Assembly (NCBI GenBank): GCA_958295905.1
Contig: OY282382.1
Location: forward strand, 4,198,910 to 4,262,909
DNA length: 64,000 nucleotides
From: an uncultured Vicinamibacterales bacterium
GTDB lineage: Bacteria; Acidobacteriota; Vicinamibacteria; Vicinamibacterales; UBA8438
Reading direction: 5' to 3'
Made by a program: the position numbers and the translations under genes. Under the pieces are notes generated by a model that worked only from the letters and a program-made list of their open reading frames with translations, had not been told where the DNA came from and made no database searches. How positions within the stretch are numbered: position 1 is the stretch's first letter; each line of letters opens with the position of its first letter. Below are positions 1-9,891 of the stretch, piece by piece.

Positions 1-466
1 GAATCGCGGACGGGTGGCGGCCCTGCCGGCGGGGCCGAAAACGGTGAACCGGGAAGTCGAGGTGTTTTACGGCACGCCGTTCGACGAAGACACCTGCATC
101 GCCGACGAAGAGGATGCGGTTCGGGCCTTCAAGGCGTCCCGCCGCCACATCTGCTTCTTCGGGCACACCCACGTACCCGTCGCCTACGTGCAACGGGAGT
201 CCGACGTGGCGGCCACCCACCCGATACCGGGCGGCCCCGACACCACCGTCATCAACGTGGACAAGAAGTGGCGCTATCTCGTCAACCCGGGCTCGGTCGG
301 ACAACCGCGGGACACGGATTCACGGGCGTCCTACGCCGTCTACGATTCGCGGAAACCGAGCATCGAGCTCCGGCGCGTGCCGTATCGCATCGATCTGGCG
401 CAGCAACGCATCACCGAGGTAGGACTTCCGGAGAGTCTCGCGTTCAGGCTCGGCTTGGGCCGGTAA
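1..466 (+). CDS. Metallophosphoesterase, 5'-truncated
   Basis: The reading frame is open to the left edge of the window, so the N-terminal part of the protein, which would hold the first metal-binding motifs, is missing. The visible part has the GHTH metal-binding motif (around codon 52 from position 14) and the NPGSVGQPRD stretch. Both are typical of calcineurin-like phosphoesterases of the YfcE / diadenosine tetraphosphatase-like group. The protein ends 466 and is followed by a repeat-rich gap. Family membership is well supported. The substrate (phosphodiester or Ap4A-type nucleotide) cannot be told from this fragment. Confidence 0.85.
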   Translation, partial: NRGRVAALPAGPKTVNREVEVFYGTPFDEDTCIADEEDAVRAFKASRRHICFFGHTHVPVAYVQRESDVAATHPIPGGPDTTVINVDKKWRYLVNPGSVGQPRDTDSRASYAVYDSRKPSIELRRVPYRIDLAQQRITEVGLPESLAFRLGLGR

Positions 467-779
467 GAGAACCTGCCGGGGGCCGGCAGCCCGTGGCGGA
501 AGTCCGCGCTGCATTCGAGCGGCGGGGCGTCCCGCCCGGCGTCGTCGTCGGTTGCCTACGCCCAAACCGTCATGATCGGGGACGCCGATCACCCGGCGCC
601 ACGAAACGTCGGGACCGGTTTCAACAGCAACCGGCGCCCTTCTCACGCCTTGCCGGGCACGGGCGCCCCTTGCCCGCGGCGGCCCTTCATCCCGCCGGCG
701 CCCCCGCCGCTCCCGGGGCGACGCGGGGTTCACCACGGGCCGCCGGGCTACCGCACCGCGGGGGCGGGACGGCGCGCCG
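467..779. repeat. Gene-free gap holding an inverted copy of interspersed repeat B (about 560-745)
   Basis: No gene is supported here. The reverse complement of about 560-745 matches 34783-34935 base for base over long stretches, for example CCCGACGTTTCGTGGCG followed closely by TGATCGGCGTCCCC, and the first half matches 37162-37255. A weaker match to the start of the repeat is seen near 487-530. The repeat has no coding potential consistent between copies. Confidence 0.6.
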
Positions 780-938
780 TCAGGTCCCGCGCGGCGCCCG
801 CTTCCGAGCGGCGCGCTCCTCCCGCCGCCGCAACTCCGCCGCATAGGCGTCGGCGGCGGCGCGGGATCCGAGAATCCAACCGGCCACCAGCCCCAGCAGC
901 AGGATGGCCGGAATATAGACGAAGTGTCCGGCGGGCAT
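780..938 (-). CDS. Small single-pass membrane protein downstream of ccmD
   Basis: This is a 52-residue frame from an ATG at 938 to a TGA at 780-782. It has one hydrophobic segment (residues about 6-24, VYIPAILLLGLVAGWILG) followed by an Ala/Glu/Arg-rich charged helix (AELRRREERAARKR). The pattern is that of a bitopic protein with a cytoplasmic basic tail. It lies 78 bases downstream of the CcmD-like gene on the same strand, so it may be the last gene of the cytochrome c maturation operon. I do not recognise the family. The match between a clean hydrophobic block and amphipathic tail argues against a chance frame, but its small size keeps confidence moderate. Confidence 0.55.
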   Translation of the reverse strand: MPAGHFVYIPAILLLGLVAGWILGSRAAADAYAAELRRREERAARKRAPRGT

Positions 939-941
939 CGT

Positions 942-1005
942 CTGGCAGTCCCCGGCGGAACCCCGCGTCGCACCGAGACGGGCGGGGCGTCTGCCTGGAA
1001 AGGGT
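942..1005 (+). repeat. Fragment of interspersed repeat B
   Basis: The stretch GGAACCCCGCGTCGCACCGAG with its flanks resembles the start of the repeat copies at 34783 and 37162. It occupies the gap between the CcmD-like gene and the small ORF at 780-938. Confidence 0.4.
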
Positions 1006-1016
1006 GACGTGGGGCC

Positions 1017-1355
1017 TCAGGCCCCGTCCCGTTCTCCGATACGGCGGGCCACGTCGGCGAGCTCCGCCTCGACCGTGCCCAGCCTTCGCCAGAGGGTCCA
1101 CAGATAGCCGACGGCAATCGCCCAGACGACGGCATAGGCGGCCGCCACGAGGGGCGCGGCCGGCATCTGGTCCTCGGGCGGAATGTCAGGCATCGGCACG
1201 AACCCGTCCTGCGCCGCGGTCGTGGGCGGTTGGGCCGCATCCAGCACCGCCACGCCCGCCGCCAAGCCGATGACGAGCCCCAGGGCCAGCAGCCGGCGTA
1301 TGCCCCACCCGGACGCGGCCGGCCGTGACCCGCCGCCCAGACGCAGAATCCCCAC
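1017..1355 (-). CDS. ccmD: CcmD-like small membrane protein of heme export
   Basis: CcmD is a short membrane protein that helps release heme-loaded CcmE from the CcmABC complex at the inner membrane. This 112-residue version has an N-terminal hydrophobic segment (residues about 19-38) that looks like a signal or anchor. It then has the CcmD-like core near residues 71-105: AAYAVVWAIAVGYLWTLWRR followed by a charged helix. The GTG start at 1355 overlaps the ccmC stop codon (TAGTG), which fixes the start and implies translational coupling. It is longer than classical CcmD (about 50-70 residues) because of the extra N-terminal segment; a shorter internal start cannot be excluded. Confidence 0.75.
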   Translation of the reverse strand: MGILRLGGGSRPAASGWGIRRLLALGLVIGLAAGVAVLDAAQPPTTAAQDGFVPMPDIPPEDQMPAAPLVAAAYAVVWAIAVGYLWTLWRRLGTVEAELADVARRIGERDGA

Positions 1356-2026
1356 TAGTCCTCCTCCACCGCCAGATAGAGGCGATCGAGCGCCGCACGC
1401 TGTTCCTCCAGCCTGACCCTGGCCGCGAGCAACGCCATGCACAGCACGATGAACCCCGCGAACGACCACCAGAGCGGAATGCCGAAGTCGACGGGGAGCG
1501 TCGGCACCACCGATGTTCGGGGATGGACGGTACGCCAGATCTCGGTCGACACATAGAGGAACGGCACGTTGGCCATCGCGAAGATCCCGATGCCCGCCGC
1601 CAGTCTGTCGGAACCGGCCCCGCCGTACTGCCGCAGGAGCAGATAGGCGATCAGGATCAGCTCGAGGATCACCGCCATGGTCAATCGGGCGTCCCACTGC
1701 CACCACACCCCCCAGGCCTTGATCCCCCACAAGGGCCCGGTGATCAGCCCCATCAGTCCGAAGATCACGGCCGTTTCGGCCGCCGCGACGGCGAGTCGGT
1801 CGGCCGCCGGCTTGCGCCGGAACAGATACAGGCCGCTGGCGATGCCGAGGACGAAGATGGCGAGGAACATCGCCATCCACGCCGGAAAGTGGAAGTAGAA
1901 GATCTTCTGCACCAGCCCCATCGTCGACTCGTAGGGGGCGCGAATGATGATGACGGGGGCGGTCACGAAGAAGAACAGCGACAGGCCCGCGAGCACCGGG
2001 AAGAGGCGTCGGTTCATCGGTGTCAT
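1355..2026 (-). CDS. ccmC: Heme exporter CcmC, cytochrome c maturation
   Basis: CcmC is an inner-membrane heme handling protein that presents periplasmic heme to CcmE. The 223-residue protein has six hydrophobic segments and the tryptophan-rich WWD signature at about residues 117-124 (GVWWQWDARLT). Conserved histidines lie in the loops (FYFHFPAW near 43, and the TEIWRTVHP loop). The ATG at 2026 overlaps the ccmB stop (ATGA); a second in-frame ATG follows three codons later. Length and motifs match the family well. Confidence 0.95.
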   Translation of the reverse strand: MTPMNRRLFPVLAGLSLFFFVTAPVIIIRAPYESTMGLVQKIFYFHFPAWMAMFLAIFVLGIASGLYLFRRKPAADRLAVAAAETAVIFGLMGLITGPLWGIKAWGVWWQWDARLTMAVILELILIAYLLLRQYGGAGSDRLAAGIGIFAMANVPFLYVSTEIWRTVHPRTSVVPTLPVDFGIPLWWSFAGFIVLCMALLAARVRLEEQRAALDRLYLAVEED

Positions 2027-2706
2027 TCTGTCATGACCGGCTCGAATGTCCATAACGCGAGGGTCAGGAACACCGCGTCGAAGAAGAACAGCAGGCCGAT
2101 CCACAGCCGCGCCATCGCGAGATCCGGCTCCGGCGCGATGAGCACGGCGGTTCCGCTGACCCCCATGATGAGCACCGGGATCGTGATCGGATACAGCAGC
2201 ACCGGCAACAGGACGGCCCGGCTGCGGGTACGCACGAGCATCGCCGAGAACAGCGTCCCCACGCTCGCGAACCCGATCGTCCCGAGCGCCAGCAACGCGA
2301 AGAGCCGCACCGGGAACCGGAACAGCGGGGCCTGGAACAGGAAGGCCACCATGACCGCCACGATCGCTTCCACCACCGCCAAGAGCAGCAGCAGGCCGGC
2401 CAGCTTGCCGACATAGATCGCGGGACGGGCGGCCGGCGCGAGCAGCAGGCCGCGGAGGGCGTCGTGATGCCGCTCGCGCTCGAAGGCGCGGCCCAGAGCC
2501 AGGGTGCCGGAGAAGGCGACGGCGATCCACAGGATGCCGGCCGCGGCCCCTTCGACGGCGCGCCCGCCGCGGACGAAGCCGAACGAGAACACCAGGACGC
2601 AGGAGATGGCGAAGAAGACGGTCGTGAACAGCAGCTCCCGGCTGCGCGACTCGACGCGCAGGTCCTTGCGGACCACGAGCCAGGCGACCCGCAGAAACTC
2701 GTTCAC
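2023..2706 (-). CDS. ccmB: Heme exporter CcmB, ABC permease subunit
   Basis: This is a 227-residue polytopic membrane protein with about six hydrophobic helices, the usual size for CcmB. It pairs with the CcmA ATPase encoded just upstream. The GTG start at 2706 overlaps the ccmA stop codon (GTGA), and its own stop overlaps ccmC. The sequence has the family's N-terminal RKDLRVESRSRE stretch and the PVLLYPITIPVLI helix. CcmAB uses ATP to release holo-CcmE rather than to carry heme itself, as established for the family. Confidence 0.94.
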   Translation of the reverse strand: MNEFLRVAWLVVRKDLRVESRSRELLFTTVFFAISCVLVFSFGFVRGGRAVEGAAAGILWIAVAFSGTLALGRAFERERHHDALRGLLLAPAARPAIYVGKLAGLLLLLAVVEAIVAVMVAFLFQAPLFRFPVRLFALLALGTIGFASVGTLFSAMLVRTRSRAVLLPVLLYPITIPVLIMGVSGTAVLIAPEPDLAMARLWIGLLFFFDAVFLTLALWTFEPVMTE

Positions 2707-3428
2707 CGCGCCTCCCCGGACGCGACCGCGGCCCGGTACCGCTCGCGAAGTGTTCCCTCGCCCCCCAGGGGCCGCAGCCGGCCCGCCCGCAGCAGCAGCG
2801 CCTGATCCAGCAGGCCGTCGACGATGTCGAGGTCGTGGGTGGCGAGCACGACGATCCGCCGGTCGGCGCGCAGGCTCCGCAACCGGCGTACCAGCTTGAC
2901 GCACGATGCCTCGTCCAGCCCCGTGAACGGCTCGTCGAACAAGGCCAGACGCGGCTCGTGCAGCAGCGCGCGCTCAAGCGCCAGCCGCTGGCGCATGCCG
3001 CGGGAGAACCCTTCGACGACGTCGTCCGCCCGGTCGTCGAGACCGGCGCGCGCCAAGGCGTCCGCCGCCTCGCGCCGCGGATCGTCGAGGCCGTGGAGCC
3101 CCGCGAAGAACTCCAGGTTCTCGCGCGCCGACAGCTCCGGATACAACTGCAGGTCGTGGGAGAGGAAACCGATCTGCGCGCGCAGGGCGGCCCCCGCCGC
3201 GCCGGGGGTCGCCGCGCCGTACCGCACGCTCCCCGTCGAGGGCGCGGCGAGGGTGGCCAGCACCGAAAGCAGGGTCGACTTGCCGGCGCCGTTCGGGCCG
3301 AGGAGCCCCACGATCTGTCCGGCCGCGCAGTCGAACGACACCCGGGACAACGCCCGCCGCCGGCCGAAGTGACGGGACACGTCGGCTACGGTGATCCGCT
3401 CGAAGTGGACGGGTTCGGAATACGGCAC
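2703..3428 (-). CDS. ccmA: Heme exporter ATP-binding protein CcmA
   Basis: This is the ABC ATPase of the CcmABCD heme-handling complex, 241 residues. Walker A is GPNGAGKST at residues 44-52. The signature motif is the CcmA-typical SRGMRQR, around 140-146, and Walker B with the D-loop is LALFDEPFTGLD. The H-loop is seen in LATHDLD. It is the upstream member of a four-gene overlapping run ccmA-ccmB-ccmC-ccmD. The preceding 116 bases (3429-3544) separate it from the zinc-ribbon/regulatory pair transcribed in the same direction. Confidence 0.95.
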   Translation of the reverse strand: MPYSEPVHFERITVADVSRHFGRRRALSRVSFDCAAGQIVGLLGPNGAGKSTLLSVLATLAAPSTGSVRYGAATPGAAGAALRAQIGFLSHDLQLYPELSARENLEFFAGLHGLDDPRREAADALARAGLDDRADDVVEGFSRGMRQRLALERALLHEPRLALFDEPFTGLDEASCVKLVRRLRSLRADRRIVVLATHDLDIVDGLLDQALLLRAGRLRPLGGEGTLRERYRAAVASGEAR

Positions 3429-3544
3429 GCGGCTTTCAACACTTGGCGGGGCCGGGTCCGAACCCGGGCGGGTCGACTCGGAGACCGGGCCCGCCGCGGG
3501 TCCGGGGGCGGCAACGCGTCACGACGGCGAACGGCCCCCGCGGA

Positions 3545-4837
3545 TCATGCGGGCGCCTGACCGGAAAGGCGAACGGCCGTCGGGGGACCGGCCACCGCTA
3601 GATCGTCCAGGTCCCGCAACACCGCCTGGAGCTCATCGATCAGCTCGGCCCGCCGCGTCCCGTACCGCGTGGCCCCGATCCGGCCCTGCCGGTGCTGCCG
3701 TTCCACCTTCACCAGCTCCGTGAACAGCTTCTCGCGGCGGCGTTCGAGCGCTTCGCGATCCGCCCCCCCCCCGCCGCCGGCGCCCACCGACCCCACGATG
3801 CCGAGGGCGGCGACGAGCCCCGACAGGGACAGGGCGATGATGCGGGGCCATCCGCTGTGGTGGGGCAGGCCGCTCAGCTCCAGGACCACCGGCTGCCCTG
3901 CCGGAACCCGGCGGCCGGCGCCCCAGATCAACGCCGATCGCCCCGTCTCGGCCGCCGTCATCTCCCCGCGCCGCTCGATCTGGGCAGACGCCACGTCCAC
4001 CGTGCCCCACTTCTCGACGAAGACCAGGAACTGGTCGAAGTCCGCGGGAAACGCCTGCGACAGCACAAGACTGCCTCCCGAGTAGGGCAGGATGCCGGCC
4101 ACCTGCACCGGGGTCACCCCCGGCTCGAAGGCTCCCTGCACCCACACCCGCGGGCCATCGATCAGGGTTCGCGGCGTCGACCCCGGCAGCACCGTGCCGG
4201 CCTGGGCTCCCGGGGGCAGGCGGAACTCGAACGGGGGGTCCGGCTCGACCGGCCACGCGGCCTGATTGAACACGTCCAAGAGGTAGTACACCTCGATCTG
4301 CTCTTCACCGAGCTCGAGCAGAATGCGCGATTCCCGGCTCAGGGTCACCCGCCCGGGACGCGCCGCGGCGCGGGGGTCGGCGTCTCCGACGTTTCCGGCC
4401 GCCCCGACGAGCAGGACGGCGACGCCTCCCCGACCTGGAGCCGCGAACGGCAGCGACTCGAGCGCGGCCCCGTCCAACTCGGTGGCCACCGTCACCTGCT
4501 CTCCCGGGTTCAGGCTCAGAAACGTCGCCCGGCCTTCCGCATCGGTATCCGCCGTCGACACCCGGTCGCCCGCCCGCAGCTCGACCACGTGCCCGGCCAC
4601 GTTGTCGGCAAAACTGTCGCGGATGACCCGCACCGTGATCGCCCCGTCGGACAGATTGGGGTCGGGCCGGGGAATCCCCGACATCTGCCGCGGGTCCGGT
4701 TGCGCCAGTGCGGACACCGCGGCGAGACCCAGCAGCAGGACGCCGGCGCCGGCCCGCCCCCGCGCGCGGAGCGGGCGCGGCGGATTCGACCGGCCGTTGC
4801 CGGCGTACCTCTTGTTGCCGCGCGCGACCCCGGTCAC
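3545..4837 (-). CDS. Secreted/membrane protein with carboxypeptidase-regulatory-like domain
   Basis: This 430-residue protein has an N-terminal signal or anchor (residues about 27-45). A beta-sandwich resembling carboxypeptidase-regulatory domains follows (about 65-145, GAITVRVIRDSFADN to the PGEQV strand). A long beta-rich middle region leads to one transmembrane helix (IIALSLSGLVAALGIVGSV, near 335-355) and a charged cytoplasmic coiled tail. The GTG at 4837 overlaps the stop of the zinc-ribbon gene, so the two are translationally coupled. I infer that the pair works together at the membrane, perhaps in the cytochrome c maturation context. No catalytic motif is visible and the function is unknown. 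Confidence 0.7.
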   Translation of the reverse strand: MTGVARGNKRYAGNGRSNPPRPLRARGRAGAGVLLLGLAAVSALAQPDPRQMSGIPRPDPNLSDGAITVRVIRDSFADNVAGHVVELRAGDRVSTADTDAEGRATFLSLNPGEQVTVATELDGAALESLPFAAPGRGGVAVLLVGAAGNVGDADPRAAARPGRVTLSRESRILLELGEEQIEVYYLLDVFNQAAWPVEPDPPFEFRLPPGAQAGTVLPGSTPRTLIDGPRVWVQGAFEPGVTPVQVAGILPYSGGSLVLSQAFPADFDQFLVFVEKWGTVDVASAQIERRGEMTAAETGRSALIWGAGRRVPAGQPVVLELSGLPHHSGWPRIIALSLSGLVAALGIVGSVGAGGGGGADREALERRREKLFTELVKVERQHRQGRIGATRYGTRRAELIDELQAVLRDLDDLAVAGPPTAVRLSGQAPA

Positions 4838-5412
4838 GCCACCGCTCCCGACAGGGCCGCGCCGCACCCCTTGCAGAAACGGGCGTCCGCGTCGTTGGAC
4901 GTTTGGCAGGCGCCGCACACCCGCTCCCGCGCGCCGGCGGACGCCGCCGCCGGCTCCGGAGTCGAGCCCAGCCGCTCCTGCAGCTCGCGCTCGATCACCG
5001 CGAGAAAGTCGACCGCTTCGACGTCGAGCTGCTTCATGAGGCGAATCGCCCGCGCCCGCAGCCGCCGGCCCATCTCGTTGAAATCGGCTTCCGACACTTT
5101 GCCCATCGCCCGATCGAACTCGAGCTCCTTGATGGACCGCAGCACCAGGGTCTTCTCCCGCTCGACCGCGGCCCGGCTCCGCGATCCGGCCATCACCGTC
5201 GTCTCCTGGAACGTGTCCTGGAGCAACGGCGCGATCGCCCGATGGATCATCAGCCCGACGAAGCCCGCCGCGCCGATGGCCAGCGTCAGCAGGATCGCGC
5301 CCACGGGGTCCGACGGTCTCGCCACGAGGATGGCGGCCGTCGCCGCCACCAGGGCGGCCAGGACGAACAGATGCCAGGGGCGGAAGGAGGAAGTATCGAT
5401 GGCCGGCTTCAT
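4834..5412 (-). CDS. Membrane-anchored zinc-ribbon protein
   Basis: This 192-residue protein has two N-terminal membrane helices (about residues 14-31 and 36-55). A helical charged middle region follows (EREKTLVLRSIKELEFDRAM), then a C-terminal zinc ribbon with two CxxC pairs (CGAC and CKGC). The middle helix resembles the bundle found in proteins located beside ccm genes in several phyla. The ATG at 5412 is preferred over an upstream frame extension because the membrane helix begins right after it. The extension reads through the family A palindrome at 5469-5494. Its 3' end overlaps the regulatory-domain gene. The function is not known. Confidence 0.75.
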   Translation of the reverse strand: MKPAIDTSSFRPWHLFVLAALVAATAAILVARPSDPVGAILLTLAIGAAGFVGLMIHRAIAPLLQDTFQETTVMAGSRSRAAVEREKTLVLRSIKELEFDRAMGKVSEADFNEMGRRLRARAIRLMKQLDVEAVDFLAVIERELQERLGSTPEPAAASAGARERVCGACQTSNDADARFCKGCGAALSGAVA

Positions 5413-5479
5413 GGACACGTCATGCGCTGCGCCGTCGCGGCGCGTCCAGGGGTTCGCGCCCGTTCCACGGCGCAGACTC

Positions 5480-5594
5480 CTAGGAGTCTGCGCCGCAGGA
5501 AAATAAGCCCCCACATACAGTGGAGTTAAGATCTACGACTACTATATACAGGGGTCTAATCGTGCCAAAATCGTTCTGCGGCGCAGACTCCTAG
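5480..5594. mobile_element. Family A MITE-like element, copy 1 (115 bp)
   Basis: It is bounded by perfect 19-base inverted repeats CTAGGAGTCTGCGCCGCAG at 5480-5498 and 5576-5594. The interior is AT-rich compared with its surroundings and has no ORF. The left end abuts a second, opposite repeat end, forming a perfect 26-base palindrome at 5469-5494. The termini and sub-terminal bases (CAGGAAA, CCAAAA..CGTTCTG) match the copies at 63006 and 63378, while the interior differs. CTAG could be a 4-base target duplication. Confidence 0.8.
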
Positions 5595-5693
5595 CCCGGA
5601 AATCGTCGTCTGCGGCTCCGATTGCCGCCCAACCAACCCTCCAGGGAGTCGGCGCCTCCGGGGGGAGGCGGCGCCGTTCTACGGCGCAGACTC

Positions 5694-5697
<4 letters not shown>
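5595..5697. repeat. Repeat unit carrying a solo family A end; provides the ccmF stop
   Basis: The unit starts CCCGGAAATCGTCG then CTGCGGCTCCGATTGCCGCC and ends in TTCTACGGCGCAGACTCCTAG. It is closely related to 8294-8376, 27838-27903 and (partially) 63495-63532. The TAG stop of the CcmF fusion protein (5694-5696) lies within the terminal CTAG. Confidence 0.7.
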
Positions 5698-8192
<2,495 letters not shown>

Positions 8193-8293
8193 CGTGATGA
8201 GACCTCGACGAGGTAATGTCCGAAAGCCGGATCGAGCCGTACCTTCTCGAAACTGCCCCGGTTCCCGTCCGGACGCCGACCGGCGGAACCCTG

Positions 8294-8376
8294 GCCCGGA
8301 AACCGCCGCCTGCGGCTCCGATTGCCGCCGAACCAGCCGTCCAAGAGTCCGCGCCGTTCTACGGGCAGACTCCTAG
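8294..8376. repeat. Repeat unit with solo family A end; provides the ccmE stop
   Basis: This is the same unit as 5595-5697 (CCCGGAAACCGCCG, then CTGCGGCTCCGATTGCCGCC). It ends in a slightly damaged family A terminus (TTCTACGGGCAGACTCCTAG). The TAG of ccmE at 8373-8375 is contained in it. It fills the gap between ccmE and ccmF, leaving no other gene there. Confidence 0.7.
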
Positions 8377-8810
8377 TTGCCGGACGCGAAGTTGCCGGAC
8401 GCGACGGCGTCCAGGGTGGGCTTGGGCTCGTACTTGGACGGGCACTTGGCCATCACCCCATTCGGCTTGACCGCGAAGACGTGGGGCGAGAGCCGCCCCG
8501 AGATGACCACTTCCGAGCCGTCCTGGAAGGTATCGGGGACGATCCCGGTGTACTCGGCGTCGATCACGGCGCCGTTGTTCTCGACCTTGAACCGATATTC
8601 CAGGGTGTTCGGATTGACCATCCTCGACCCCGGTACCACGTACCCGTGCACCTGCAGGTTCTTGCCGTACCACGCGTCGGGCTCGGCCAGGACCTCGTCG
8701 ACGTGCATGTAGTACTCGGTGCCCTCGGCAAGCGTTCCCCAGAGCAGGCCGCCGAACGCGGCGGTCAGAACCAGGGTCGTCACGATCATCTTCACGGTCT
8801 TGGCTGGCAT
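8373..8810 (-). CDS. ccmE: CcmE heme chaperone, CxxxY (cysteine) variant
   Basis: CcmE is the periplasmic membrane-anchored chaperone that binds heme covalently and passes it to CcmF. The 145-residue protein has an N-terminal membrane anchor (about residues 7-25) and the OB-fold strands (HVDEVLAEPDAWYGKNLQVHGYVV, VVISGRLSPHVF). The heme-binding site reads C123-P-S-K-Y127, that is CxxxY instead of the classical HxxxY. Cysteine variants are known in Desulfovibrio and some archaea, where the attachment residue differs. The ATG at 8810 directly precedes the anchor. The extreme C-terminus (ASGNFASGN) comes from a 15-base micro-duplication at 8377-8406. Confidence 0.92.
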   Translation of the reverse strand: MPAKTVKMIVTTLVLTAAFGGLLWGTLAEGTEYYMHVDEVLAEPDAWYGKNLQVHGYVVPGSRMVNPNTLEYRFKVENNGAVIDAEYTGIVPDTFQDGSEVVISGRLSPHVFAVKPNGVMAKCPSKYEPKPTLDAVASGNFASGN

Positions 8811-8880
8811 GCTGCTGCACCCTCCGGCGCGAAACCGAATCGCGAATATGCCGAAGGATACCGCGACGACGCCCGGCCGG

Positions 8881-9498
8881 TCAACGATCCGCCCCGCCCG
8901 GGGATGCGGCTCCGGCCGCGCGATCCGCGCCGCGGCCACGGTCCGCCCTCAGCTCGGCCAGCAGATCATCGACCAACTCGATGGGAAGCCCGACGACGTT
9001 CGTATAGGAGCCCTCGAGACGGGTGACGAACCGCGACGCCCGCCCCTGGATCGAATACCCGCCGGCCTTGTCGGACGGCTCGCCGGTCGCCACGTACCAC
9101 GCGATGTCGTCCCGGCTGAGCGCCCGAAAGACCACGCGGGTCGACTGCACGCCGTCGCAGCGCCGGCCGTCCGTGCGCACGGCGACGCCGGTCAGCACCT
9201 CGTGGGCCCGGCCGGACAGCCGCCGGAGCATGGCGGCCGCGTCCGCGTCGCCGGCCGGCTTGCCCAGCACCGCGCCGTCGACCACGACCACGGTATCCGC
9301 CCCGAGCACGATGGCCCCGGGGTGGCGGGGAGCCACCGCCGCGGCCTTCCCGCGGGCGAGGCGGCGCACCAGCGCGGCCGGCGCTTCCCCGTCGAGCCGG
9401 CGCTCGTCGATATCCGCCGGCGCCACCTCGAACCGGTGTCCGGCGCGGGTGAGCAGGTCCGACCGGCGCGGCGACCGGGACGCGAGCACGAGATGCAT
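8881..9498 (-). CDS. maf: Maf-like nucleoside triphosphate pyrophosphatase
   Basis: This 205-residue house-cleaning enzyme hydrolyses non-canonical or selected nucleoside triphosphates (dTTP/UTP group) to monophosphates. The Maf signature SRSPRR is at residues 8-13, the catalytic region GADTVVVVDG follows near 67-76, and KAGGYSIQG near 143-151 is characteristic. The C-terminal 20 residues after LLAELR are low-complexity and not conserved. It is divergently oriented from the DUF721 gene, with 69 bases between the two starts. Confidence 0.9.
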   Translation of the reverse strand: MHLVLASRSPRRSDLLTRAGHRFEVAPADIDERRLDGEAPAALVRRLARGKAAAVAPRHPGAIVLGADTVVVVDGAVLGKPAGDADAAAMLRRLSGRAHEVLTGVAVRTDGRRCDGVQSTRVVFRALSRDDIAWYVATGEPSDKAGGYSIQGRASRFVTRLEGSYTNVVGLPIELVDDLLAELRADRGRGADRAAGAASPGGADR

Positions 9499-9567
9499 GG
9501 CGCTGGATGTTACATTAGAGTAATCGGGGTGCGGACAAGGATCCCAACCGGAGCGAACGGCAGGTCG

Positions 9568-9891
9568 ATGACCGCGGCGCGCCAGTGCACGGCGTCTGCG
9601 CTAGGAGCGCTTCTGCGCGACCAGCCGCTGTCCCGCGGCAAGGTCGCGTTGGCCTGGAGCGTCGCCGTCGGCCGCACGGTCGAACGGGTCACCAGCGTCG
9701 AGCTCGACGGGGACGGCGCCCTCACGGTCACCGCGGCCGATCGGCACTGGGCGCGCGAGCTCCACCGATCGCGCCCGTTGCTCACGACCCGGTTGAATCA
9801 GGTGCTCGGCCACGGCGCCGTCACCCGAATCGAGATATCGAGCCGCACCGCCCAGGAGAGACAGTCTCATGCGAGAGTCGGTCATCGTTAG
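9568..9891 (+). CDS. DUF721 / DciA-like protein
   Basis: This 107-residue protein has the DUF721 pattern: a short N-terminal helix ([14 protein letters not shown]), a conserved W at AWSVAVG, and two beta strands ([21 protein letters not shown]). DciA proteins, the best studied members, assist replicative helicase loading in bacteria lacking DnaC. The start at ATG 9568 begins just before the conserved core. The 3' end overlaps the downstream acetyl-CoA acetyltransferase gene by 23 bases, so expression is probably coupled although the functions are unrelated. Confidence 0.75.
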   Translation: MTAARQCTASALGALLRDQPLSRGKVALAWSVAVGRTVERVTSVELDGDGALTVTAADRHWARELHRSRPLLTTRLNQVLGHGAVTRIEISSRTAQERQSHARVGHR

